In this document: positions 1 through 6,510 of the stretch, piece by piece
Numbering within the stretch: the stretch's first letter is position 1
Layout of the letters: each line of letters begins with the position of its first letter
Source of the DNA: BS750m-G62 sp964577175
GTDB lineage: Bacteria > Planctomycetota > Phycisphaerae > FEN-1346
Direction of reading: 5' to 3'
Length of the DNA: 9,937 nt
NCBI GenBank assembly: GCA_964577175.1
Contig: CAZNYC010000143.1
Span: 1-9,937, forward strand
Notes under the pieces: model-generated
What the model saw: the letters and a program-made list of their open reading frames with translations, nothing else
What the model was told of the DNA's origin: nothing
Databases searched by the model: none
Made by a program: the position numbers and the translations under genes

Positions 1-81
1 GTCGTGGAGGGGCTGGGAGGCGGCGAAGCCGTTGGCGGCGAGGGTGAACGGTGCGGTGCGGACATCCGGCGAATCGTCCAT
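1..81 (-). CDS. N-terminus of an unidentified protein, cut by the window edge
   Basis: An open frame begins with ATG at 81 and runs off the left edge after 27 codons, starting MDDSPDVRTAPFTLAANGFA. A purine-rich GGGAGG lies 4 nt before the ATG, a slightly short but usable ribosome binding site. Nearly all third positions are G or C, as in the confirmed genes here, which supports real coding. It points the same way as the sigma-factor gene and starts 151 nt after that gene's stop, with a large palindrome between. I do not recognise the family, and too little is visible to infer a function. It could also be a chance open frame in GC-rich DNA. Confidence 0.5.
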   Translation of the reverse strand, partial: MDDSPDVRTAPFTLAANGFAASQPLHD

Positions 82-99
82 CCCCCCTCCCGTTTGCAC

Positions 100-221
100 G
101 GAATGCCGAATGACGAGGCCCGAATGACGAGTGAATGCGGAATGGCGAAGGCACGCCCGGACGTATCGTTATTCGGGCTTCGTCATTCCCTCGTCACTGG
201 CCATTCGTCATTCGGAATTCC
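100..221. repeat. Imperfect 122-bp palindrome made of degenerate 7-base units
   Basis: The outer arms at 100-116 and 205-221 are reverse complements at 16 of 17 positions. Further paired segments lie inside: 117-120 with 199-202, 125-131 with 190-196, and 133-137 with 184-188. The left arm reads as loose repeats of a GAATGAC-like heptamer and the right arm as its complement (TTCGTCA, CATTCGT). The element ends 11 nt beyond the sigma-gene stop codon and 19 nt before the next ATG. RNA from either strand could fold into one long hairpin, so it may affect transcript ends. It looks like a non-coding dispersed repeat of the REP or MITE type; I see no transposase. Confidence 0.7.
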
Positions 222-232
222 CGGCCCGGCCG

Positions 233-1924
233 TTACGCGGTGATCTCCTCCAGCGCCTCCGGGCTCAGCATGCCGCGCAGTTTCTTCAGGGCCCGGCCTT
301 CGATCTGGCGGATGCGTTCCTTCGTGACGCCGAAGTGCTTGCCGACTTCTTCGAGCGTCTGGGGGCCGGGCATGTCGCCGAGGCCGAAACGGCGCATGAC
401 GATTTCGCGTTCGCGCGGGCCGAGTTCGTCGAGGACCCGTTCGATGCTCTGCTTGACGGTCACGTCCGGCTCGCGGTACCCCTCCTCGCCCTCGAAGCGG
501 AGGTCCTCGGTCATATCGAGGAGTTCGTCGTGGCCGGTCATGAACCGTTCGCGGCGTTTGCCCGCCTTCGGGACGGTGCGGGCAAAGTTCTTCATGATGG
601 CCCACGAGGCGTAGGTCGAGAACTTGAAGCCGCGGGTGTAATCGAACTTGTCGACGGCCCGCAGGAGGCTCATGTTGCCGTCGGAGATGAGTTCGAAGAA
701 GTTCGTCTGCGGCGACACGTGCCGCTTGGCGATGTTCACGACCAGCCGGAGGTTCGCCTGGACGATGCGGTTCTTGACGCGGGCGGCCTCGTCGAGGAGG
801 CGTTCCACCTCTTCGATGTCCTCGACCTTGGGCGAGCGGGTCTTTTCGAGCCGCTCGCGCACCTGGGTGGCCTTGAACTTCAGGTAGTTGTACAGGCGGA
901 AGAGCGACTGCTCCTCCTGCTTCGAGAGGAGCGGGGTCTTGTACAGGTTCTTCAGGTAGATGGGCAGTCCCTTGGGGGGCGTCTTGGCCTGGCCCTCGGG
1001 ACCGGAGAGGACCTCCCGGGCGACGGGGTCTTCGAGGATGACCTCGTCGGCGTCCTTGCGGTGAAACTCGTCGCTGTCCATATACTCGATGTTCTCGCGG
1101 AGGAGGTCGGCGGCCCGTTCCTCGGTAATGATGCGGTAAATGCTGGACCGCGTGCGGCAGAACCGCTTGGCCAGGGCGTGGACGCTCACCCCCCGCTGGT
1201 AGGCCTGGAAGATGCGGCGGCGGTCGGTGTCCTGGAGGGCCTCGGTGGCGTTCGGGAACAACTTGTTCTCGGGGTGCTCCTCGTCGTACTGCTTGATGGT
1301 CTGGCGGACGGTCTCGACGGCGCGGCCGAGTTTGCGGGCGATGCGCTTCGAGACCTCGAAGAGGCAGCAGTGGCAGAAGAGGCTGAGGCGTCGCGCCCGG
1401 CGGATGACCTCGCGCCGTTCCTCGGCGGAAAGGCGGCTGAAGGCGGCGGCGTCCTCGACACGGTGGGCGTTGCGGTTGGCGAAGCGTTCCAGGCTCGACC
1501 GGCGGAGGCCGACGCGCGTCCGGCCGTCGCCGTCCTTGAACTTCCACGCCACCAGTCCCTGCTTCCGCCAGCGCTGGATCGTCTTCTGGCTGACGTTGAA
1601 GTGGTCGGCGGCCTCCTTGGTCGTATAGACGGGCTCGGAGACCTCGTCGCGGCTGAGTTTCAGCCCGGCCGAGACCTGCTCGACCATGCGGCCGAGGTCC
1701 TCGCGAAGGGACTCGCCGGCGAGCGTTTCGCCCAGGTCTCGACGCGGACGGTACCCGGTAACCTGGTAACAGACGAACTCGTAGGGGTAGGACTTGTCGG
1801 GGTCGATGAGGCAGATGAGGCGCTCGGCCCGCTCGAGTTGGGCGAGCCGGACCTCGCGGGCGCTGTAGCCCATCTGTTTAGCGAGTTCGGCAATCTCGGG
1901 ATGGTTGTATTTGGCCTTCGCCAT
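233..1924 (-). CDS. Sigma-70 family RNA polymerase sigma factor with N-terminal helix-turn-helix extension
   Basis: This 563-aa sigma factor would direct RNA polymerase to promoters. The sigma core is C-terminal. Residues about 320-350 resemble region 1.2. Residues 383-450 are region 2, including NLRLVVNIAKRH and the promoter-contacting YTRGFKFSTYASWAI. Residues 488-556 are region 4, with GPREREIVMRRFGLG and the -35-binding VTKERIRQIEGRALKKLR. Region 3 is short and not obvious (about 451-487). The first 300 residues are unlike RpoD: a MerR/excisionase-like HTH at 98-128 (VYTTKEAADHFNVSQKTIQR), then HTH-like segments near 190-214 and 233-268. The ATG at 1924 has only a weak ribosome binding site but fits the promoter 33 nt upstream. 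The stop is TAA. Similar extended sigma factors are known to me from planctomycetes. Whether this is the housekeeping or an alternative factor is open. Confidence 0.9.
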   Translation of the reverse strand: MAKAKYNHPEIAELAKQMGYSAREVRLAQLERAERLICLIDPDKSYPYEFVCYQVTGYRPRRDLGETLAGESLREDLGRMVEQVSAGLKLSRDEVSEPVYTTKEAADHFNVSQKTIQRWRKQGLVAWKFKDGDGRTRVGLRRSSLERFANRNAHRVEDAAAFSRLSAEERREVIRRARRLSLFCHCCLFEVSKRIARKLGRAVETVRQTIKQYDEEHPENKLFPNATEALQDTDRRRIFQAYQRGVSVHALAKRFCRTRSSIYRIITEERAADLLRENIEYMDSDEFHRKDADEVILEDPVAREVLSGPEGQAKTPPKGLPIYLKNLYKTPLLSKQEEQSLFRLYNYLKFKATQVRERLEKTRSPKVEDIEEVERLLDEAARVKNRIVQANLRLVVNIAKRHVSPQTNFFELISDGNMSLLRAVDKFDYTRGFKFSTYASWAIMKNFARTVPKAGKRRERFMTGHDELLDMTEDLRFEGEEGYREPDVTVKQSIERVLDELGPREREIVMRRFGLGDMPGPQTLEEVGKHFGVTKERIRQIEGRALKKLRGMLSPEALEEITA

Positions 1925-1963
1925 GGTATCGTGGCTCTACGGCCGTCACCCCCATTCATTAGT

Positions 1964-1992
1964 ACTATACTGCAGAGATCGGCGGTCGTCAA
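1964..1992 (-). promoter_or_regulatory. Sigma-70-type promoter of the sigma-factor gene
   Basis: On the minus strand TTGACG (1992-1987) is followed after 17 nt by TATAGT (1969-1964). Each hexamer matches the consensus at 5 of 6 positions, with ideal spacing. Transcription would start near 1957, giving a leader of about 33 nt before the ATG at 1924. The -35 hexamer sits inside an inverted repeat that could be an operator. Confidence 0.75.
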
Positions 1993-2005
1993 GCGGAAAC
2001 TTGAC
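1988..2005. promoter_or_regulatory. Perfect 6-bp dyad overlapping the -35 box
   Basis: GTCAAG (1988-1993) and CTTGAC (2000-2005) are exact reverse complements separated by 6 nt. The dyad covers five bases of the -35 hexamer of the sigma-gene promoter, so a bound dimeric regulator would block polymerase. It could also be chance, or simply two copies of a -35-like TTGAC on opposite strands; I found no matching -10 for a plus-strand promoter. Confidence 0.4.
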
Positions 2006-2332
2006 TTTTCTTGCACTCCAGGTGTCCAGTCATTACCCTGCCCTCGCTGTGGTCACCTGTGGGGGAGCAAACCCTTCTGGCGGCCTTGAAGCAGCGATTC
2101 CAGCCGTTCGCCTCCGAGGCGGTCTGGGTTCACGTCCGGTAACGCGCTGTGTGGCGCCCCTGCTCGTTGCAGGACGCGGCGCCGGCACAGCCCCCCCCCC
2201 CCGCCTTCGGTACTCCGCGCGGTGGCGTGAGGGCGTACGCAGCGGGCAGGCGGGCGGGCCAGGTCGGCAGACCCGGCGCACGAAAACGTGGCGCGCGCCG
2301 CGCAGGGTAGCCCCCCTGGGCCAGCGCGCGGA

Positions 2333-2372
2333 CGAAAGGACAAAGCGCGGCGGGCCGGGAACCCCGCCGCGC
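2333..2372 (-). terminator. Candidate Rho-independent terminator of the kinase gene
   Basis: A perfect 10-bp GC stem (2345-2354 with 2363-2372) closes an 8-nt loop. Reading on the minus strand it is followed directly by TTTGTCCTTTC. The hairpin begins 81 nt after the kinase stop codon. The tail is only moderately T-rich, but nothing comparable follows on the plus strand, so the orientation fits the kinase transcript. Confidence 0.5.
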
Positions 2373-2385
2373 GGAAACGCAGGAA

Positions 2386-2421
2386 GACAGGCCCGTGGTG
2401 CCCGAGACGGGCGGTCCTGTC
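2386..2421. other. Nested hairpin downstream of the kinase gene
   Basis: An outer GACAGG (2386-2391) pairs with CCTGTC (2416-2421), and an inner GCCCG (2400-2404) pairs with CGGGC (2408-2412) around a 3-nt loop. It lies 32 nt beyond the kinase stop codon, with no T-run on either side. It may protect the 3' end of the transcript or help termination together with the 2345-2372 stem. Confidence 0.4.
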
Positions 2422-2453
2422 CCGCAGCAAAGCAAAGCAGTGCCGGCGACGCC

Positions 2454-3308
2454 CTACAGCGCCACGTCCTTGTGGCGTTCCAGGACGCCGACGGCCGTGG
2501 TCATGCTGGTCAGCCGTTTGTTCGGGTCCTTGGCGAGCGCCCGCATGACGAGTTGGCAGACCTCCTCGGGCAAAGACTCCACGCGGCGCTCCAGCGACAA
2601 CGGTGTGACGTTCAGGATCTTGCTGAGCGCCTGATGATGGTCCGGACTTTCGAACGGCCAGTGGCCGGAGAGCACCTGGTACGCCACGACGCCCCAGGCG
2701 AAGATGTCGACCCTGTAATCGCACAGGTCGCGGCGGAGGACCTCGGGCGCCAGAATTTCGGTGGTGCCCATGCGGCTCCCCTTCCGGGGCCGTTCGAGGA
2801 GGGGGCACGCCAGGCCGAAATCGATCAGTTTGACGTGCTCCAGATTGCCCACGGCGAACAGGTTCTTCGGGCAGAAATCGTGGTGGACGAACCGCCGCTT
2901 GTGGACGTGCTCCAGGGCGGCCGCCGCCTGCCGGACGTAGGACATCCGTTTCCCGTCGACGCGCTTGCTGTCGCCGCCGATGAGACCGGCCAGGGTCATG
3001 CCTTCGAGGTACTCCAGGACGAGATACGGGGCCTCGCCCAGGACGCCGTGCTCGATACACTTCACGACATTGGGGTGGTCGAACGAGGCGGTGATTTCGC
3101 CCTCGGTGAAGTCGCGGTATTCGGACTCCAGTTTGGCCACGTGCTTCCGGGCCTCGGGCTTGTGGACCTTGATGGCGACGATGCGCCCCGTTTCCTGATG
3201 CCGGGCCTTGAATATCTTCGACATGCTTCCTTCGCGGATGACGCCGAGCGCGGCGTAACCGGGGAGTTCCTTGGACTTGCTCTTGCGCAGTCTTCCGAAG
3301 AGTCCCAC
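2454..3308 (-). CDS. Eukaryotic-type serine/threonine protein kinase (soluble, kinase domain only)
   Basis: This protein of about 284 aa is almost entirely a Hanks-type kinase domain. It has the ATP-anchoring lysine in AIKVHK (K47), the catalytic loop HHDFCPKN (D144, N149), DFG at 163-165, APE at 187-189 and the structural D201 with W205-G206. Two motifs deviate: the glycine loop reads REGSMSK, keeping one of three glycines, and the usual HRD is HHD, making it a non-RD kinase. No membrane segment or sensor domain is present, so it should be cytosolic. I prefer the GTG at 3308, 8 nt from a GGAGG; the ATG at 3314 is only 2 nt from it and would add two residues. It has its own promoter-like sequence and a terminator candidate, so it is probably monocistronic. 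The target is unknown. Confidence 0.9.
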   Translation of the reverse strand: MGLFGRLRKSKSKELPGYAALGVIREGSMSKIFKARHQETGRIVAIKVHKPEARKHVAKLESEYRDFTEGEITASFDHPNVVKCIEHGVLGEAPYLVLEYLEGMTLAGLIGGDSKRVDGKRMSYVRQAAAALEHVHKRRFVHHDFCPKNLFAVGNLEHVKLIDFGLACPLLERPRKGSRMGTTEILAPEVLRRDLCDYRVDIFAWGVVAYQVLSGHWPFESPDHHQALSKILNVTPLSLERRVESLPEEVCQLVMRALAKDPNKRLTSMTTAVGVLERHKDVAL

Positions 3309-3388
3309 GAGCATGCCCTCCCGCTTGTGGTCGGGCCGGGGATGAGGTCGCCCGGCGCATCGACCGGCCTTCGGAGAAATGATACCCT

Positions 3389-3417
3389 ATTCTATGCCAC
3401 CCCCGAGGCCGCGCCAA
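3389..3417 (-). promoter_or_regulatory. Probable sigma-70-type promoter of the kinase gene
   Basis: On the minus strand TTGGCG (3417-3412) is followed after 17 nt by TAGAAT (3394-3389). The matches to consensus are 4 of 6 and 5 of 6. A second -10-like TATCAT follows a few bases later. The leader to the kinase start would be about 70-75 nt. This is the only AT-rich patch in the accD-kinase gap. Confidence 0.55.
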
Positions 3418-3424
3418 ACGATTT

Positions 3425-3436
3425 CCGGTCGACCGG
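3425..3436. promoter_or_regulatory. 12-bp perfect palindrome upstream of the kinase promoter
   Basis: CCGGTCGACCGG is a perfect palindrome lying 7 bp upstream of the -35 hexamer of the kinase promoter. Two direct CCGGTGAG copies (3433-3440 and 3461-3468) overlap or follow it. An activator or repressor site is possible, but short palindromes are common in such GC-rich DNA. Confidence 0.3.
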
Positions 3437-3541
3437 TGAGTCCGTTTTCGGCACGCCGGTGAGCGCTGCCCGGTCCGTTTCAACGCAGAGGGGCCAGAGA
3501 ATCGCACAGCGCCGAAGGCCGGAAGACCAAGGGGAGTGAGG

Positions 3542-3568
3542 CAACCCGCCGCGCACGAGTCGGCGTTG
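3542..3568 (-). terminator. Weak hairpin just after accD
   Basis: CAAC (3542-3545) and GCCG (3548-3551) pair with GTTG (3565-3568) and CGGC (3561-3564), leaving a 2-nt bulge and a 9-nt loop. It begins 5 nt after the accD stop codon on the minus strand. No T-run follows, so it is not a classic intrinsic terminator; it may stabilise the 3' end or aid Rho-dependent termination. Confidence 0.3.
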
Positions 3569-3573
3569 TGGCT

Positions 3574-4389
3574 CTACGCGCAGTGGTCCATGATGCCGGC
3601 CACTTCGCTCCGCAGACGTTTGCGTTCGACGATGGCATCCACGAAGCCGTGCTCGAGCATGAACTCGGCCGTCTGGAACCCTTCCGGCAGGTCCTGCTTC
3701 ATTGTCTGCTTGATGACGCGGGGCCCGGTGAAACCGATCATGGCCCCCGGCTCGGCCAGGATGATGTCTCCGAGCGAGGCGAAACTCGCCAGGACGCCGG
3801 CCGTGGTCGGGTGCGTCATGACCGCAATGTATAGTCCCCCTGCCTGGCTGAACCGCCCCAGGGCCGCGCTGGTCTTCGTCATCTGGGCCAGGCTGAGGAT
3901 GCCTTCCATCATCCGCGCGCCGCCGGAGGCGCAGCAGATGACGAGGGGAAGGTGCAGGTCGGTGGCCTTCTCAGCGGCGCAGGCGATCTTCTCGCCCACG
4001 ACGGACCCCATCGAGCCCATAATGAAGCCGGCGTCCATGGCGCCGAGGACGAGGGGCCGGCCCTTGATGTACGCCCGCCCCACGACGGCGGCATCGTACA
4101 GGCGCGTCTGCCGCTGGGCGTCGGCGAGGCGCTCGATGTACCGTTTGCGGTCGGCGAACTCGAGGGGGTCCGGCGACATGAGGTTCGGCAGGTACTCTTC
4201 GAAACTGTCCGTGTCGGCGAGCAGACGGATGCGTTCGCGGGCCCCGATGCGAAAATGGTGCCCGCACTCCGGGCACACGTGCAGGTTCTCCTCCACGGTC
4301 CTGCGGAAGACCATCTCTTCGCATCCCGGGCACCGGAGCCACAGGCCCTCGGGGATGTCCTGCTTTTTCGTTCGACCGTTCATCGCCAT
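3574..4389 (-). CDS. accD: Acetyl-CoA carboxylase carboxyltransferase, beta subunit
   Basis: AccD pairs with AccA to transfer carboxyl from biotin to acetyl-CoA, giving malonyl-CoA for fatty-acid synthesis in the cytoplasm. The protein is 271 aa, at the short end for the family. It has the N-terminal four-cysteine zinc ribbon (C20, C23, C39, C42 in CPGC and CPEC), then the crotonase-fold carboxyltransferase with ICCASGGARMMEG (about 151-163), MTHPTTAGVLASFA and LAEPGAMIGFTGPRVI (about 211-226). The frame is open upstream into rpe, but homology begins just after the ATG at 4389. A weak GGGA precedes it, and the ATG at 4383 is an alternative. It lies 29 nt after rpe, so co-transcription is likely. 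The partner accA is not in the window. Confidence 0.96.
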   Translation of the reverse strand: MAMNGRTKKQDIPEGLWLRCPGCEEMVFRRTVEENLHVCPECGHHFRIGARERIRLLADTDSFEEYLPNLMSPDPLEFADRKRYIERLADAQRQTRLYDAAVVGRAYIKGRPLVLGAMDAGFIMGSMGSVVGEKIACAAEKATDLHLPLVICCASGGARMMEGILSLAQMTKTSAALGRFSQAGGLYIAVMTHPTTAGVLASFASLGDIILAEPGAMIGFTGPRVIKQTMKQDLPEGFQTAEFMLEHGFVDAIVERKRLRSEVAGIMDHCA

Positions 4390-4418
4390 CGATTCGGTTC
4401 CCGGCCTGGGTTGCGGCG

Positions 4419-5114
4419 TCAGGCGTCGGCCAAGGCCTCGGCGGCGGCGTCTCGAAGGCCGCGGATGGCCCCGGCGTAGTCGCCGCCGGGCGTGCGGAAC
4501 ACGGCCGTCCCCGCAACGAACGTATCGGCGCCGGCGTCGGCGGCCCGGCCGATGGTGTCGGTGTAGATGCCCCCGTCCACTTCTAGCCGCTGGCCGGCGT
4601 CGAGCCACTCGCGGACCTGCCGCACGTTGGGCAGGACCTCCGGCATGAACGCCTGGCCGCCGAAGCCGGCGTAGATCGTCATCATGAGCACCATGTCGAT
4701 GTGCGGCGCCGCCTCGCGGATGCGGTCCATCGGCCCGTCCGGATTGATCGTGATGCCAGCGGTGCAGCCGAATTCGTGGATGCGAGCGGCCATCGCCTCG
4801 GGGGCCTCGACGACCTCGCCATGGAAGGTCAGGTTGTCGGCCCCGGCCTCGGCAAACGCCTGGATGTACCGGCCGGGTTCGCTGATCATGAGGTGGACGT
4901 CGAGAAGCATGTCCGTCACCGCCCGCACCTTCTCGACGACCACGGGGCCGATGGTGATGTTCGGCACGAGGTGCCCGTCCATCACGTCGACGTGCAGGAG
5001 GTCGGCGCCGGCGTCCTCGGCCCGGTGGATTTCGTCGGCCAGGTGGGCGAAGTCGGACGCCAGCAGCGACGGCGCAATGGCCGGGCGCGGCAACTGGTGG
5101 AGCGACCGTTTCAC
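4419..5114 (-). CDS. rpe: Ribulose-phosphate 3-epimerase
   Basis: This enzyme interconverts ribulose 5-phosphate and xylulose 5-phosphate in the pentose-phosphate pathway. The 231-aa TIM-barrel protein shows IAPSLLASDF, HVDVMDG (H41, D43), LDVHLM (H74), TFHGE and LEVDGG (D180). H41, D43, H74 and D180 are the expected metal ligands and acid/base aspartates. The phosphate-loop motif is unusual: MTIYAGFGGQAF at about 145-156, where most family members have MTVNPGFGGQ. The start is GTG at 5114, because AAGGAG (5127-5122) lies exactly 7 nt upstream. A longer frame from TTG at 5138 would put this binding site inside the gene. It is followed closely by accD. A related phosphopentose or allulose-phosphate epimerase is possible but less likely. 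Confidence 0.94.
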   Translation of the reverse strand: MKRSLHQLPRPAIAPSLLASDFAHLADEIHRAEDAGADLLHVDVMDGHLVPNITIGPVVVEKVRAVTDMLLDVHLMISEPGRYIQAFAEAGADNLTFHGEVVEAPEAMAARIHEFGCTAGITINPDGPMDRIREAAPHIDMVLMMTIYAGFGGQAFMPEVLPNVRQVREWLDAGQRLEVDGGIYTDTIGRAADAGADTFVAGTAVFRTPGGDYAGAIRGLRDAAAEALADA

Positions 5115-5152
5115 GGCGAGGCTCCTTGTGGCACGCAAACAGCGGAATCGCG

Positions 5153-5220
5153 GCGGGTCTCCGGACCTACCGCGTGTGACACGGCAATTTCAGGGCTGCG
5201 CGGCGGGCACGGAGACCCGC
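5153..5220. repeat. Perfect 11-bp inverted repeat between pgk and rpe
   Basis: GCGGGTCTCCG (5153-5163) and CGGAGACCCGC (5210-5220) are exact reverse complements, with 46 nt between them. The interior holds a smaller dyad, CGTGTGACACG, at 5172-5182. No T-run follows on the minus strand, so it is not a standard terminator. It could be a leader structure for rpe, a processing site separating gap-pgk from rpe-accD, or a remnant of a small repeat. No promoter was recognised in this 142-nt gap. Confidence 0.55.
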
Positions 5221-5256
5221 TTCCCGCGAAAGCCTGTGCGCAACGTCGGCCGCCGA

Positions 5257-6483
5257 TCACGCCTCGTCGATGGTCTCGATGGTCTCGAAGGGTTTGCCTT
5301 CGAGGAACTTCAGGCTGGCCCCGCCGCCGGTCGAGATATGGCTCATGGCATCGGCGAGGCCGAACTTCTCGACGGCCGCCGCCGTATCTCCGCCGCCTAC
5401 AATGACCGTGCCGCCGTGCTCAGCCGCCTGGGCCATCGTCTCGCACACGGCGCGGGTGCCGTCGGCGAACGGGGGAACCTCGAACATGCCCATCGGCCCG
5501 TTCCAGACGACCGTTTTGGCATCGGCGAGTTTCTCGCGGTAGATCTCGACCGTTTCGGGACCGATGTCCAACCCCATCCATCCGTCGTCGATGTCCGGGC
5601 TCTGTATGTCCGTCTCGGCCGCGGCGGTCGGCTCACGGGCCACCAGGTGGTCGGCCGGGAAGAGGACCTCGGCGCCGGCCGCCTCGATCTTCTCGAACAG
5701 GCCGGCGGCGACGGCGAGCATGTCGGTGGTCTCGCCCTTCTTCTCGACCTCGCGTTCGACCTTGGACTTGCCGACGCTGCGGTCCTGGGCGGCCATGAAG
5801 ACGTAGGCCATGGCCCCGCCGATGAGGAGGCGGTCGACCTTCGTGATGAGGTTCTCGATGACGCCGATCTTGTCCGAGACCTTCGCCCCGCCGAGAACGG
5901 CAACGAACGGCCGCGCCGGCGTCTCCAGCGCCTCGCCCAGGAACTTCAGTTCCTTCCGGATGAGGAAGCCGATGGCCCGCGTCCCCTCCGGCATCCGCGA
6001 CGGCACGCCGTACGTGGACGCGTGCTTGCGGTGGGCCGTGCCGAAGGCATCGTTCACGTACAGGTCCGCGAGCCGCGCCAGGGCCTCGGCGACGTCGTCG
6101 TCGTTGTCCGTCTCGCCGGCGTGGAACCGCAGGTTCTCCAGGAGCAGGACGTCGCCGTCGTTCATGCCGTCGACCATTTCGGCAACGTCGTCGCCGACGC
6201 AGTCCGGCGCCATGGCCACATCCGCTTCCAGCAGTTCGCCGAGGCGGACGGCGGCGGGTTTGAGGCTGAGGCGCGGGTCCGCCTCGCCCTTGGGCCGGCC
6301 GAGGTGGCTCATCAGGATGACCCTGGCCCCGGCCTCGCGGGCGCAGCGGATCGTCGGCAGCGCCATGCGGATGCGGCGGTCGTCGGTCACGTTGCTGTCG
6401 TCGTCGAGCGGCACGTTAAAGTCGACGCGCATGAGGACGCGCCGGCCGGCCATATCGAGTTGGTCGAGGGTCTTCTTGGCCAC
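5257..6483 (-). CDS. pgk: Phosphoglycerate kinase
   Basis: Pgk interconverts 1,3-bisphosphoglycerate plus ADP and 3-phosphoglycerate plus ATP in glycolysis and gluconeogenesis. The 408-aa length is normal. Conserved blocks appear in order: RVDFNVP (19-25), SHLGRP (59-64), LLLENLRFHAGE (113-124), NDAFGTAHR (144-152), VLGGAKVSDKIGVIENL (196-212), WNGPMGMFE (327-335), GGGDT (363-367) and STGGGAS (384-390). The 3-phosphoglycerate-binding and nucleotide-binding halves both look intact. The start is GTG at 6483, preceded 5 nt upstream by AAAGGAGGT, a near-complete anti-SD match. It follows gap by 76 nt, the usual gap-pgk order, and is probably co-transcribed with it. No triosephosphate isomerase gene follows. 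Confidence 0.97.
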   Translation of the reverse strand: MAKKTLDQLDMAGRRVLMRVDFNVPLDDDSNVTDDRRIRMALPTIRCAREAGARVILMSHLGRPKGEADPRLSLKPAAVRLGELLEADVAMAPDCVGDDVAEMVDGMNDGDVLLLENLRFHAGETDNDDDVAEALARLADLYVNDAFGTAHRKHASTYGVPSRMPEGTRAIGFLIRKELKFLGEALETPARPFVAVLGGAKVSDKIGVIENLITKVDRLLIGGAMAYVFMAAQDRSVGKSKVEREVEKKGETTDMLAVAAGLFEKIEAAGAEVLFPADHLVAREPTAAAETDIQSPDIDDGWMGLDIGPETVEIYREKLADAKTVVWNGPMGMFEVPPFADGTRAVCETMAQAAEHGGTVIVGGGDTAAAVEKFGLADAMSHISTGGGASLKFLEGKPFETIETIDEA

Positions 6484-6510
6484 GGCACACCTCCTTTACC
6501 CGGAGAGACG

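Larger units (their letters stand above)
2006..2453. other. Gene-free, very GC-rich intergenic region with several stem-loops and a C12 tract
   Basis: No convincing gene lies between the sigma-gene promoter and the kinase stop codon; open frames here are low-complexity Arg/Gly/Pro-rich. Visible stem-loops are CGCCT/AGGCG at 2109-2121; CCTGC/GCAGG at 2159-2173 flanked on both sides by GGCGCC (2153-2158, 2178-2183); CACG-AAAA-CGTG at 2279-2290; a 10-bp stem at 2345-2372; and a nested hairpin at 2386-2421. A run of twelve C lies at 2191-2202. No tRNA, tmRNA, RNase P or SRP signature was recognised. It may be decayed repeat sequence, long untranslated regions or an unknown structured RNA. Confidence 0.55.

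Noticed and set aside
100..221. CRISPR-like array suggested by repeated heptamers
   Set aside because: Units are 7 bases, degenerate, directly abutting and arranged as a palindrome; no spacers or cas genes are present.
2000..2045. Plus-strand promoter starting from TTGACT at 2001
   Set aside because: No -10-like hexamer lies at a suitable distance, and no plus-strand gene follows.
131..2089. 652-aa plus-strand open frame opposite the sigma-factor gene
   Set aside because: It is the antisense shadow of a clear sigma-70 gene; long antisense frames are expected in GC-rich DNA and its composition matches no recognisable family.
2118..2145. Possible tRNA T-loop (GGTTCACGTCC)
   Set aside because: The flanking bases do not pair as a T-stem, and no acceptor or anticodon arm could be found around it.
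2270..2450. Possible RNase P, tmRNA or SRP RNA because of many stems and GGAAAC-like motifs
   Set aside because: The conserved core signatures of these RNAs are missing on both strands.
1905..3539. 544-aa plus-strand open frame across the intergenic region and opposite the kinase
   Set aside because: Its first part is low-complexity Arg/Gly/Pro and its second part is antisense to conserved kinase motifs.
4390..4608. Extended accD start at 4608
   Set aside because: The extra 73 residues are Arg-rich, lie inside rpe and show no AccD similarity; the zinc-ribbon region begins just after the ATG at 4389.
5115..5138. Upstream TTG start for rpe at 5138
   Set aside because: A strong AAGGAG sits 7 nt before the GTG at 5114 and would be inside the coding region if TTG were used.
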